Shown here one piece after another: positions 15,452 to 22,758 of a stretch of DNA of 42,106 nucleotides (position 1 is the first letter of the stretch; each line of letters starts with the position of its first letter). Location of the stretch: NCBI GenBank assembly GCA_027309085.1, contig DAIDDL010000035.1:1-42106 (forward strand), written 5' to 3'. The notes under the pieces are model-generated. The model saw only the letters and a list, made by a program, of their open reading frames with translations. It made no database searches and had not been told where the DNA came from. The stretch is from Sulfobacillus sp. GTDB lineage: Bacteria; Bacillota; Sulfobacillia; Sulfobacillales; Sulfobacillaceae. A program made the translations under genes and the position numbers.

Positions 15452-17113
15452 TTGGCCCGATTGGATGATGCGCGCAGCGCGATACGAGACAGCATCGCGC
15501 AGTGGTTGGAGGACAAGGGCCATGGCGGGCTCGCGGCTGAAGCCTCGGTGGATATTCCCACCGAGGGTGGTCACGGCGACCTGACATCGAGCGTGTGCCT
15601 GCGTGCGGCCAAGTCTCTGAAGACTGCGCCGCAGGCTCTGGCGCGGGAGCTGGCCGAATTTTTGGGCAGCCACGTGCCGATGGTGGCTGCGGCGGAAGCT
15701 GCTGGCCCGGGATTTCTGAATTTTACGCTGCAGACTCCGTGGCTGGCGCAGGTGGTCAATGATATCCGTGTCCAGGGTCCGGCCTATGGACGCAGTGACA
15801 CCGGCCAGGGTCAGCGCGTGCTGATTGAATTTGTCTCCGCCAACCCCACAGGGCCTTTGGTGATTGTGAGCGGGCGCGCAGCCGCGGTGGGAGATTCCCT
15901 GGCCCGAATCATGAATGCCAGCGGCTACCGGGCAGACCGGGAATTTTATGTGAATAATGCGGGCAATCAGGTGATGAAGCTGGGGCAGGCCATGTTCCTG
16001 CGCATTTTGGAATTGCGCGGGCAGGCCATAGGGGACTGGCCCGAGGGAGTATATCCCGGAGAGTATGTGGTGGACGTGGCTCGCCAGTATCTCCAGGCCC
16101 ATCCGGAGTTTGCGGCCGAGGCCGGCGGCGAAGCGCTTTTCTGGGAGCTTGGCCAGTTTGGGGCGGAATCCTTCCGCAAGGTGCATGAAGCGGTGCTGGC
16201 GGCATTTGGCGTGACATTTGAACACTGGACGTATGAAAAGGATCTCCGGGATCAACAGGCTCCAGAGCAGGTGGTGGCGCGTCTCGAGGCGCTGGGATTC
16301 GTCCGCGAGGCGGACGGGGCGAAATGGTTTTTGTCCGAGCAGTTGGGAGACGACAAGGACCGGGTATTGGTCAAATCGGACGGCGCCTATACCTATTTTG
16401 TTCCGGACGCGGCTTATCATGCCCAGAAATTTGAACGCGGCTACGACTGGGTGATTGACTTGCTGGGACCGGACCATCACGGCTATATTGGCCGCATGCG
16501 CGCTCTGGTCACGGCGCTTGGATTTCCGGCAGACCATCTGGAAATTATGATTATCCAGCTGGTGCGTCTGGTCCGGGACGGTCAGGTGGTCCGCATGTCC
16601 AAGCGCGGCGGCCAGTTTGTCACTCTGGAACAGCTTATTGATGAGGTCGGTGTGGATCCGGCGCGGTTCTTTTTCCTGGAACGCGCGCCCAACACCCCCA
16701 TGGATTTTGATTTGGGGTTGGCCGAATTGAAGAGCAGTGACAACCCGGTATTTTACATTCAGTACGCCACTGCCCGGATTCACAGTGTCCTAAGGCAATG
16801 GCGGGAGGGCGTCCATGCGGATTTGGTCTGGGAGCCGGCGCTTTTATCCCAGCCTCTGGAGCGGCGGGTATTATTCGCGCTGGCCCGCTACCCCGACATT
16901 GTCAGGCGGGCGGCTATGGACCGGGCTCCGCAGTATCTGCCCAAATATCTGACGGAGCTGGCACAGGCATTTCACGCCTTTTACCGCCAGCACCGAATTC
17001 TGGATGAGGCTCCGGCCATTACAATGGCCCGCATCGCCCTGTGCGAAGCGACCCTGTCGGTGTTGAGTCTAGGGCTGGGCCTGCTAGGCATCTCGGTTCC
17101 CGAACAGATGTGA
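15452..17113 (+). CDS. argS: Arginyl-tRNA synthetase with altered HIGH motif
   Basis: 553-aa class I synthetase, normal length. It has the N-terminal additional domain, the Rossmann core beginning EFVSANPTGPL, the tail EFYVNNAGNQV, the anticodon-binding C-terminal domain (about 430-553) and a KMSKS-type loop at Met382 (RMSKRGGQFVTL). The HIGH signature is replaced by Val137-Ile-Val-Ser140 (codons 15860-15871), where most ArgRS read HVGHGR. The TTG start at 15452 lies seven bases after GGGGGG. As last gene of the operon it competes with pdaD for arginine. Full-length conservation argues for a working enzyme of a divergent subclass. Confidence 0.92.
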   Translation: MARLDDARSAIRDSIAQWLEDKGHGGLAAEASVDIPTEGGHGDLTSSVCLRAAKSLKTAPQALARELAEFLGSHVPMVAAAEAAGPGFLNFTLQTPWLAQVVNDIRVQGPAYGRSDTGQGQRVLIEFVSANPTGPLVIVSGRAAAVGDSLARIMNASGYRADREFYVNNAGNQVMKLGQAMFLRILELRGQAIGDWPEGVYPGEYVVDVARQYLQAHPEFAAEAGGEALFWELGQFGAESFRKVHEAVLAAFGVTFEHWTYEKDLRDQQAPEQVVARLEALGFVREADGAKWFLSEQLGDDKDRVLVKSDGAYTYFVPDAAYHAQKFERGYDWVIDLLGPDHHGYIGRMRALVTALGFPADHLEIMIIQLVRLVRDGQVVRMSKRGGQFVTLEQLIDEVGVDPARFFFLERAPNTPMDFDLGLAELKSSDNPVFYIQYATARIHSVLRQWREGVHADLVWEPALLSQPLERRVLFALARYPDIVRRAAMDRAPQYLPKYLTELAQAFHAFYRQHRILDEAPAITMARIALCEATLSVLSLGLGLLGISVPEQM

Positions 17114-17119
17114 CGTGGT

Positions 17120-17308
17120 ATGGGTCGGGCAGGGAGTGTGGCTGTGCACCACCCCAAGCGGATAAGCCTGCTTGCCGCCGGCGCATGTATTGTGGCTGTC
17201 GGGGTTCGGGCAGCGCCCATTATCCGGTATGGGAACGGCAACCTTCATCATGAGCTGCACTGGATGGTTTATGGCTATGACCGGGTATGGTACCGACACC
17301 GGGACTAG
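17120..17308 (+). CDS. Possible small secreted peptide, 62 aa
   Basis: The frame begins at ATG 17120, six bases after the argS stop. Residues 13-31 look like a signal peptide (KRISLLAAGACIVAVGVRAA), followed by a polar, aromatic-rich mature part (HHELHWMVYGYDRVWYRHRD). There is no good ribosome binding site, so it might be coupled to argS or be chance. No family recognised. Confidence 0.4.
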   Translation: MGRAGSVAVHHPKRISLLAAGACIVAVGVRAAPIIRYGNGNLHHELHWMVYGYDRVWYRHRD

Positions 17309-17786
17309 ACGGGGCCCCGGACGGAACCGGTTAAAGGCGTGGCGGGCGAAATAGGTCCTTTGCATGCCACAGGCCAAACGGTCATTGGACTGCCTGTGCT
17401 CTCATCCAAATCGGCGGGGCGTTCGCCCTATCCCCCTACTCTGCTCGTTTTGCAAACGTCGCGAACAGAATGTCTTGTCTATGGGCTAAGCGGGGGCCCC
17501 TAACAAACGGCGCGGAATGATTTCTGCAGATCGAAGGCCATTCTATCCAACCCACATTGTTTTTGGAGCCAGCGGGCAGATTGCTGGCTCCATGCGTTGC
17601 GGGATGTGTCCTGAGATAGGCGCCGGGCCCTGATCTTGGCAGCTTGCGCCCAGCAGTGGAGCAGCGTTAAAAATGGCCTGCTGGCGCCAGCGGCCTGCCG
17701 CTATGGCATAATAGGAGGCGTAATTAGCAGGGTTGCCAGGGTCACATGGTCCGCAGACATGTCCAGGGGAAACAGGGGGAAACATT
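17309..17786. other. Intergenic stretch with one hairpin
   Basis: No supported gene. A perfect 9-bp inverted repeat GGAGCCAGC / GCTGGCTCC (17565-17573 with 17583-17591) has a T5 run on its left side only, so it is not a standard terminator in either direction. The frame of the next gene is open upstream to 17733 but lacks a start with a good ribosome binding site. Confidence 0.45.
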
Positions 17787-18266
17787 TTGGCCGATCAGGA
17801 TGTGCTGGAGGAACTGGTCATGGAAGTGGAGCGCTTTGTCCGGCTGGGCTGGAGGTGGCGGGCGAAGGCCGAGAATGCTCCCTTGAATGGCGCAGAAATT
17901 CGCGCCCTGGTGATTGTCTACCGCCATAGCCCCATTAGCGCGTCGGCGCTCGCGGAGAAGATGGGGGTCGGGCGTCCGGCAACCTCGTCTGTTCTCAAAC
18001 GCCTAAAGGACCTAAGATATGTTGGACAGGAAAATGATCCGGCCGATCACCGCCGCCACCTGTTGACCGTCACGCTGGAGGGTCAGATGATGGTTGACCA
18101 GGTGCGTGCCACCCGGCGCGCGATTTGGGAGCAGCATCTGAAAGCGCTGTCAGAATCCGACCAGCAGCAGATGCTGAAGTTGCTGCAGAAAGTCAGCAAC
18201 AGTGCGGGGGCCGAGCCATCAAAAATATCCCCGGCAGGCTCCCGCCGACAGGGGCCGTCTTGCTGA
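17787..18266 (+). CDS. MarR-family transcriptional regulator
   Basis: 159-aa winged-helix regulator. The DNA-binding region reads ISASALAEKMGVGRPATSSV as recognition helix, followed by the wing ENDPADHRRHLLTVTLEG with the family D-x-R-x4-L pattern. Helices at both ends form the dimer interface. Such proteins repress neighbouring export or stress genes and respond to small phenolic ligands. TTG 17787 lies six bases after AGGGGGA and gives a normal N-terminus. No obvious partner gene is adjacent; the membrane protein downstream is on the other strand. Confidence 0.85.
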   Translation: MADQDVLEELVMEVERFVRLGWRWRAKAENAPLNGAEIRALVIVYRHSPISASALAEKMGVGRPATSSVLKRLKDLRYVGQENDPADHRRHLLTVTLEGQMMVDQVRATRRAIWEQHLKALSESDQQQMLKLLQKVSNSAGAEPSKISPAGSRRQGPSC

Positions 18267-18443
18267 CGTGAAATTGCGAGGCCCAAGAGGGCCGGTTAGA
18301 GGTCGGGCGCATTATGTCACGTAATTGCGGTGACAGTAATCCGCGGGTCCAACTTGACTCTCGCGTGCCGTGTCCCCAACCAATGCAAAGATCACTAGCC
18401 ACTGTGGCAGGGACTGACACTCAGAGGGAATGGGCTGCGACAA

Positions 18444-18644
18444 GTGTCCAAGATCGCGCACGAATTGTATGAAGAAGGCTGGCAAAAGGGCTGGCAAGAG
18501 GTCCGAGATGAAGGAGCAGCGAGGAAAGCGGTCGCAATTGCCGCAGCGATGCTCGCGAAGGGGTTGGACATTGGCCTGACAGCCGAGGTCACCGGGCTGT
18601 CGAGGGACGCCGTCGAGCGGCTGCGCGGACAGGCACCTAGCTAA
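18444..18644 (+). pseudogene. C-terminal remnant of an Rpn/PD-(D/E)XK nuclease-type gene
   Basis: 66-aa frame starting at GTG 18444. It shows the typical tail of Rpn (recombination-promoting nuclease, YhgA-like) proteins: a charged coiled-coil YEEGWQKGWQEVRDEG, then AAAMLAKGLDIGLTAEVTGL and SRDAVERLRG. The nuclease domain is absent; the same frame upstream hits a stop at 18396-18398. It is best read as a decayed mobile-element-like gene, alternatively a domesticated short ORF. Confidence 0.55.
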
Positions 18645-18669
18645 ATGAGAGCGCGGATTGAGGCATAAT

Positions 18670-18705
18670 GATATCCTGCGCCTGAAGTCTTGGCGGCAGG
18701 ATATC
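18670..18705. terminator. Hairpin between convergent genes
   Basis: GATATCCTGC (18670-18679) pairs perfectly with GCAGGATATC (18696-18705); an inner GCC/GGC pairing extends the stem. It lies between the plus-strand remnant ending at 18644 and the minus-strand gene ending at 18731. No clear T tract follows, so termination activity is uncertain. Confidence 0.45.
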
Positions 18706-18730
18706 TATAACAGCAGCGCAGTCCTCTAGT

Positions 18731-19450
18731 TTAAGGGACGGTTCTGCCCGCAAGGGTTTGTTCGGCTTGGTACAAAGCCAGCATCCAAACCACATTAGCA
18801 ACGGCTAAGCCAATTTCCGCAGCCATCAAAAGTACTATCCCCAGTCCTGCACTGAAATGGATAATCAGTGCAATCACTATGAAAAGCAGGGCGGCCACCA
18901 CGCTCACGAGCACCACTCCACCCAGCAGGCCCCAGTAGGCGCCGCCGTGAAAACTGCCGGCAAAGCTCGTACCCCATGACTTCTTGGCAACAAACAGCCC
19001 GCCAATCATGCGAATCATCCACGGCACAGTAAAGATTGTCCCCACAATCGCGAGAAGCACTCCCGCTTGGTGTATCAATAAGGTCAGGATGAATGTGGCC
19101 ATTGCCCAGGCAATGCCGAACAACGCGGAATACAGCAGCATCCCCCAACCGCGGCCATAGTCACGGGCCCCCTGGGCCCAAAACGACGACCAGGTGACGG
19201 GCTGTTCTGTGACTGCGGTGCCGATGAGTCCATAGATGCCTGCCATCCAGAAAGGTCCTGCCAGAACGAACAGGACCATCATCCCGAGCATCCCGCTCAA
19301 AATTCTTCCGGCATCCTGCAGAGGTTCCGGGCGTCCAGGATGCATCAGCATCGGCAGCAAGGGACCGGCTCCCAAGACTGCGGCAGCCACGATGAGTGCG
19401 AGATAGAAAACGACTGTCCAGATCACAGTGCTCCATACGGCCGGAACCAT
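18731..19450 (-). CDS. Polytopic membrane protein, start uncertain
   Basis: At least 239 aa with about six hydrophobic helices and no enzyme motifs. It resembles the protein at 26966: both have a membrane pattern with a middle soluble-facing segment (FWMAGIYGLIG / FVVGALYGGIS followed by an aromatic FW or FF motif). The ATG at 19450 is internal by that comparison: the frame continues upstream without a stop to 19591 and contains IIRQAW (19489-19472), matching ILRQAW near the start of the paralogue. No ATG, GTG or TTG occurs in that extension, so a rare start or a frameshift is implied. Function unknown. Confidence 0.75.
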   Translation of the reverse strand: MVPAVWSTVIWTVVFYLALIVAAAVLGAGPLLPMLMHPGRPEPLQDAGRILSGMLGMMVLFVLAGPFWMAGIYGLIGTAVTEQPVTWSSFWAQGARDYGRGWGMLLYSALFGIAWAMATFILTLLIHQAGVLLAIVGTIFTVPWMIRMIGGLFVAKKSWGTSFAGSFHGGAYWGLLGGVVLVSVVAALLFIVIALIIHFSAGLGIVLLMAAEIGLAVANVVWMLALYQAEQTLAGRTVP

Positions 19451-20067
19451 TAAAGTGCGGCGCGTAATCGCCCAAGCTTGACGGATGATTCCTATCAGTC
19501 CCTTCTTGCGGTGAATGATTTGCGCTCCACAATATTTTGCTATCGCCGTGAAAAACCCTCTCCCATATGTCAGCGGCGCAGGACGCGGAACTTACGGGCC
19601 AAGGCTCTCCGTGCGGCCAATGGCCGGAATCTTAGGCTAAGGGTTCGATGTGCGGAGAAAAAATCCTTCAAGTTTTGACAGGCCGCGACAATTTTTTTCA
19701 GGAAATGGGAAGACGAATTCGGTTCTGTGATTTAGCGAAACAGGAATAACGCCAGGCGAAAGAATGGTGCCGCTAATATTCATATGCCGACCATCCCTGA
19801 CAGATGCTGGAGGATATCGTTTGACGCCCTCGTTTCCAAAGTGGACCGGACGTCCCCTGTCTCTTGGCGTGGGCAGTGCCTGCAGCCGTTTAAAAATTCT
19901 GGCAGGGCGCGCAGGATAGAGCCATGAGTCCCTGGTCCGGTTCCGCCGATTACAGGACACGGCCGTGCTTCCATCAGGGAGTAGGGCATGTTCAACGGCA
20001 CCGTGGAGACGGGCAGCGGGACCAAAAGAAGCCCCCAACGCTTGGTGCTGCGTGCTATGATAGCAGT
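19451..20067. other. Region without a clear gene
   Basis: The right strand reading from 19591 down to 19451 is probably the true N-terminus of the preceding minus-strand membrane protein. From about 19595 to 20067 I see no convincing gene: minus-strand open frames are Arg/Pro-rich and lack ribosome binding sites, and the plus-strand frame running into 20068 lacks coding character before that ATG. Confidence 0.45.
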
Positions 20068-20484
20068 ATGAAAACAGTCACTTGGATATCGGGCGCAGCG
20101 GCTATTGCGGCTCTCATTGTCGGGAGTGTCTGGATGGGCTCTCAGAGCGGGCAGTGGCACGTCATCCATGAACACCATGAAAGCCTGACCATTCCCCCCA
20201 CATGGCATAAAGCGGACCACGGCCTGGCTTACAAGGCACCGGGGCGGAGCCGGGAAGGGATCTGGTTTCGGGCGCAATTTGTGGGAGAGGAAGTGCCGCG
20301 CGCGGCAAAGATGCTGACAAAAGTTTCCCCACATATTCGCGAGTGGGAGTTGGTGACAAAACAGCAGGTGACATACTATGCTGTGTGGATGGGAAACGGC
20401 GCCAAACGGGCGATCCGGATTCGTGTGCCCATATCCCAGCAAACCCTGGGGCAAACCGTGCTTGGCAGTTGGCAGCCTGGTTGA
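20068..20484 (+). CDS. Hypothetical membrane-anchored protein
   Basis: 138-aa protein with an N-terminal hydrophobic segment (WISGAAAIAALIVGSVWMG) that is either an anchor or a signal peptide, followed by a soluble, basic, aromatic-rich domain (residues about 25-138). I recognise no family. The ATG at 20068 lacks a strong ribosome binding site. Its stop abuts the stop of the convergent HNH gene: the two form TGATCA at 20482-20487, with no space for a terminator between them. Confidence 0.55.
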   Translation: MKTVTWISGAAAIAALIVGSVWMGSQSGQWHVIHEHHESLTIPPTWHKADHGLAYKAPGRSREGIWFRAQFVGEEVPRAAKMLTKVSPHIREWELVTKQQVTYYAVWMGNGAKRAIRIRVPISQQTLGQTVLGSWQPG

Positions 20485-21078
20485 TCACGGCACGAAAAAC
20501 TGCAAAAACGGCCGGGAATCGGGACGAAATCGGCTGATGGGCTGTTCCGGAGGCTGGGGGCGGGACGCGTCAAAGTCGCCCTGGTGGAAAGACACCCAAA
20601 TTTGCGCTTCCTCTTTGCTGGCGCAAGACTGAATGGGCCGGTTGCGCAAGGATTTCTTAGCGCGGCGCAACGCTGCTGGCTCATCATGCAAAATGCGCAA
20701 AATTACTGGGTGTGTTGGCTTGAATCCTGTCCAGGCAAGGAACTGGGAAGGGAGCGCATTGTTGCGCGAGTGGTTGCAGGCGCGGCAGGCAATCACGCAA
20801 TTGTCCATGGTGGTGCGCCCTCCCCAGGAAATGGGAAGCACGTGCTCGAGGGTTGAGCCGGGGCCATGGCACCAGGCACAGACGTATCCGTCACGTCGGC
20901 GCACCATGCGGTAAACCTTCCGGTAGGCGAGGGGCAAGTAGTTCAGGTGGAGGACGCCATCAACTAGTCGTGCCAGGCCATTCTGGAGGTTTTGCTCGGC
21001 TTTCGCGATGGAACAGGGCGTCAGCACGCGTCCTTTCAGGTCTACCACCGGAACTTTTTCCAGAGCCGGGTCGTTCAT
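20485..21078 (-). CDS. HNH endonuclease with PLMP-like N-terminus (IshB-like)
   Basis: 197-aa stand-alone nuclease. The N-terminus VVDLKGRVLTPCSIAKAEQN (residues 11-30) followed by LQNGLARLV resembles the PLMP segment of the IscB/IshB group (D-x-x-x-x-PLMP, A-x-A, GKA). An HNH zinc-finger nuclease follows: Cys67-x2-Cys70, catalytic LEHVLP with His79, WGG, then Asn93, Cys98-x2-Cys101-Asn102. No RuvC segments are present, matching the PLMP+HNH architecture described as IshB. A conventional chromosomal HNH protein is the alternative. The start at 21078 is preceded by AGGAGG. Its upstream region carries a promoter and DnaA-box-like motifs. Confidence 0.8.
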   Translation of the reverse strand: MNDPALEKVPVVDLKGRVLTPCSIAKAEQNLQNGLARLVDGVLHLNYLPLAYRKVYRMVRRRDGYVCAWCHGPGSTLEHVLPISWGGRTTMDNCVIACRACNHSRNNALPSQFLAWTGFKPTHPVILRILHDEPAALRRAKKSLRNRPIQSCASKEEAQIWVSFHQGDFDASRPQPPEQPISRFRPDSRPFLQFFVP

Positions 21079-21099
21079 TCTTTTGCCTCCTGTCGCCTT

Positions 21100-21128
21100 A
21101 TTATAACAAAATGGAGGCGGTTGCCCAA
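21100..21128 (-). promoter_or_regulatory. Promoter of the HNH gene
   Basis: On the minus strand a perfect TATAAT (21105-21100) preceded by TG at the extended -10 position has TTGGGC 17 bp upstream (21128-21123). It lies about 22 bp before the start codon. Confidence 0.65.
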
Positions 21129-21133
21129 TGCGG

Positions 21134-21179
21134 CTGTCCACAGGCGCTGTGGAAAAATGTGCATAACCCGGTGGACAAC
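21134..21179. promoter_or_regulatory. Cluster of DnaA-box-like 9-mers
   Basis: Four motifs lie within 46 bp: CTGTCCACA (21134-21142, two mismatches to TTATCCACA), TGTGGAAAA (21148-21156, complement TTTTCCACA, one mismatch), TGTGCATAA (21158-21166, complement TTATGCACA, matching the relaxed TTATNCACA) and GTGGACAAC (21171-21179, weaker). They sit immediately upstream of the HNH promoter. No dnaA, dnaN or AT-rich unwinding region is visible, so an origin is not claimed. Confidence 0.4.
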
Positions 21180-21203
21180 TTGCAAAAAAAGGTGGCCCGG
21201 CCG

Positions 21204-22697
21204 CTATCCCGGTCGCCGGACCACGCTGAACTTTCCATTCTTGCGGCTGTCCTGCGCGTCGAAGAAAAGGCTGCGGGCGGTTTGCCCGGAAATATCGGTC
21301 CACTCTGCTGCCGACAAGAGCGGTTTGAGGGACTCCAACTTCTGCCACTCCTCCATAAAGCGGCTTTCAGCCCCGCCGCTGCCGAATACCAGCCGGGATG
21401 GGCCGATTTGGCGCACGGCGTCCTGAAGAAGGTCTAGGGGCACCAGGGAGGTTTCCAGATAGCACCGTGGATGTCTGCGTGCCAGCATGAGCACCTCGTC
21501 CCAAAAAGGCGGGATGATTCCCGAATGCACCATAATGACTGGGCTTTGAGGGACTGCGGAGAGAAATTCATCCCACAAGAGGGGCGATTCGTAGCGCAAG
21601 GGCATGGGACCCGGACCAGTGTGAATGACGAGGGGGCGGCGGGAGCGGGCGATAACGCCCGCCAGTTCCATCACCGACTGGTCATAGGGCATCAGCCCGT
21701 CCAGAGCGGGATAGAGATAGCACCCGCCGGCGCCTCTTTCGAGGAGTTCTGCCAATGCATCCGCCCCGTGCGCCCGGGCTGGCGCCAGGGCGAGCCAGCG
21801 GGGATTGTCCTGGGCCATAGCCAGCAGCTGCTGGCCGGCTTCGAGCAAGTCATCGGCTAGAAGCGCGCCCCAGTCGCACAGCACTTTTTTCTCAGCTTCC
21901 GGTTCAATAGCCTTCCGGGCGTGGGTGACCATGCGCGCCGGGGGTGGGCTTGCCGGCACGTAACAGGAGACATCGGTCACGCCCAGCTGGATTAGGGGAG
22001 CTTGGGGGTCATCCGCCATGAGCAAAACGGGTTCTTCTCCTGCCATGCTCAGAAGCCTCCCCTGGTGGGCGATGAGTGCGCCCCCGAGATAGTTTTGACC
22101 GGAAAAACGCCCGATCAGGGGGGCCACGACCACTGTGGCCTCGATTTCCAGACTGTGGCTGACCGCCACCTCCTGCATCTTGTTGCGCTCCGCGATGCTG
22201 CGGGGGCTCGCGGCCATCACCACCAGTTCTGGCTGCAAGTTCCGCGCTTCTTGCCAGAGTCCCTCATCGAAAGCGTCGAGCCCCAACAGAATGACAATTC
22301 TTCCCCAGCGAGTGTGAATCGCTGTGATGCCTGATCCCGGCTCAAACCAGGGCCTCTCGGTCGGCTGGAAATTGACTTTCGCCTGGGTGCCGACGATGGT
22401 GCCGTCCCTTTCGACGACGAGGCCGCGCTGCTGTTTTTTGATCGTGGCTCCGTCCAGCACACGCACTGACCCCGTCACCACGATAAGCCCCAGCTCGCTG
22501 GCCGCGTGACTCAGGGCCTGTGTAAAGCGGTTGGGGATCACCTCCACGGGATTGAGGCCCAAAAACCATTCGGGAAAGACGGCAATATCCGCACCGCGGC
22601 TGGCCGCCTGGCGTATGGATTCCACGGCGCGGGCCAGAGCCTTGTCCAGGTCCCGCTGGTAGGCCAGCTGGCAAACGGCAATGCGGGGTATAGACAT
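21204..22697 (-). CDS. Nitrilase-like / amidohydrolase-like fusion, catalytic Cys lost
   Basis: 497-aa fusion. Residues 1-260 have the nitrilase fold: Glu43 (VFPEWF) and Lys107 (QAKVNF) of the Glu-Lys-Cys triad are present, but the position normally held by Cys (ICYD) reads LLGLD, with Gly139 (codon at 22283-22281). Residues about 270-480 resemble the second half of amidohydrolase-2 TIM-barrel proteins (VIHTG, IMVHSG, LVFGSGG), where the usual GSD aspartate is also changed and the N-terminal HxH is absent. Both halves look catalytically impaired; a binding role is possible. The start follows AAGGGAGGG. It lies 61 bp after a second nitrilase gene on the same strand. Confidence 0.75.
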   Translation of the reverse strand: MSIPRIAVCQLAYQRDLDKALARAVESIRQAASRGADIAVFPEWFLGLNPVEVIPNRFTQALSHAASELGLIVVTGSVRVLDGATIKKQQRGLVVERDGTIVGTQAKVNFQPTERPWFEPGSGITAIHTRWGRIVILLGLDAFDEGLWQEARNLQPELVVMAASPRSIAERNKMQEVAVSHSLEIEATVVVAPLIGRFSGQNYLGGALIAHQGRLLSMAGEEPVLLMADDPQAPLIQLGVTDVSCYVPASPPPARMVTHARKAIEPEAEKKVLCDWGALLADDLLEAGQQLLAMAQDNPRWLALAPARAHGADALAELLERGAGGCYLYPALDGLMPYDQSVMELAGVIARSRRPLVIHTGPGPMPLRYESPLLWDEFLSAVPQSPVIMVHSGIIPPFWDEVLMLARRHPRCYLETSLVPLDLLQDAVRQIGPSRLVFGSGGAESRFMEEWQKLESLKPLLSAAEWTDISGQTARSLFFDAQDSRKNGKFSVVRRPG

Positions 22698-22758
22698 CCG
22701 GTATCCCTCCCTTGCAGATAGGGCAAGTTTACCTTAAATAACAATATTTGGCAACTCC

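Noticed and set aside
15326-16783. 485-residue minus-strand frame opposite argS
   Set aside because: It is an antisense shadow: Arg/His/Pro-rich with no recognisable domain, and argS on the other strand is unambiguous.
17565-17591. Rho-independent terminator
   Set aside because: The hairpin is perfect but the T run precedes it on the plus strand and no T tract follows on either strand.
21134-21179. Replication origin
   Set aside because: Despite DnaA-box-like motifs there is no dnaA/dnaN, no AT-rich unwinding element and no gene-orientation switch typical of oriC.
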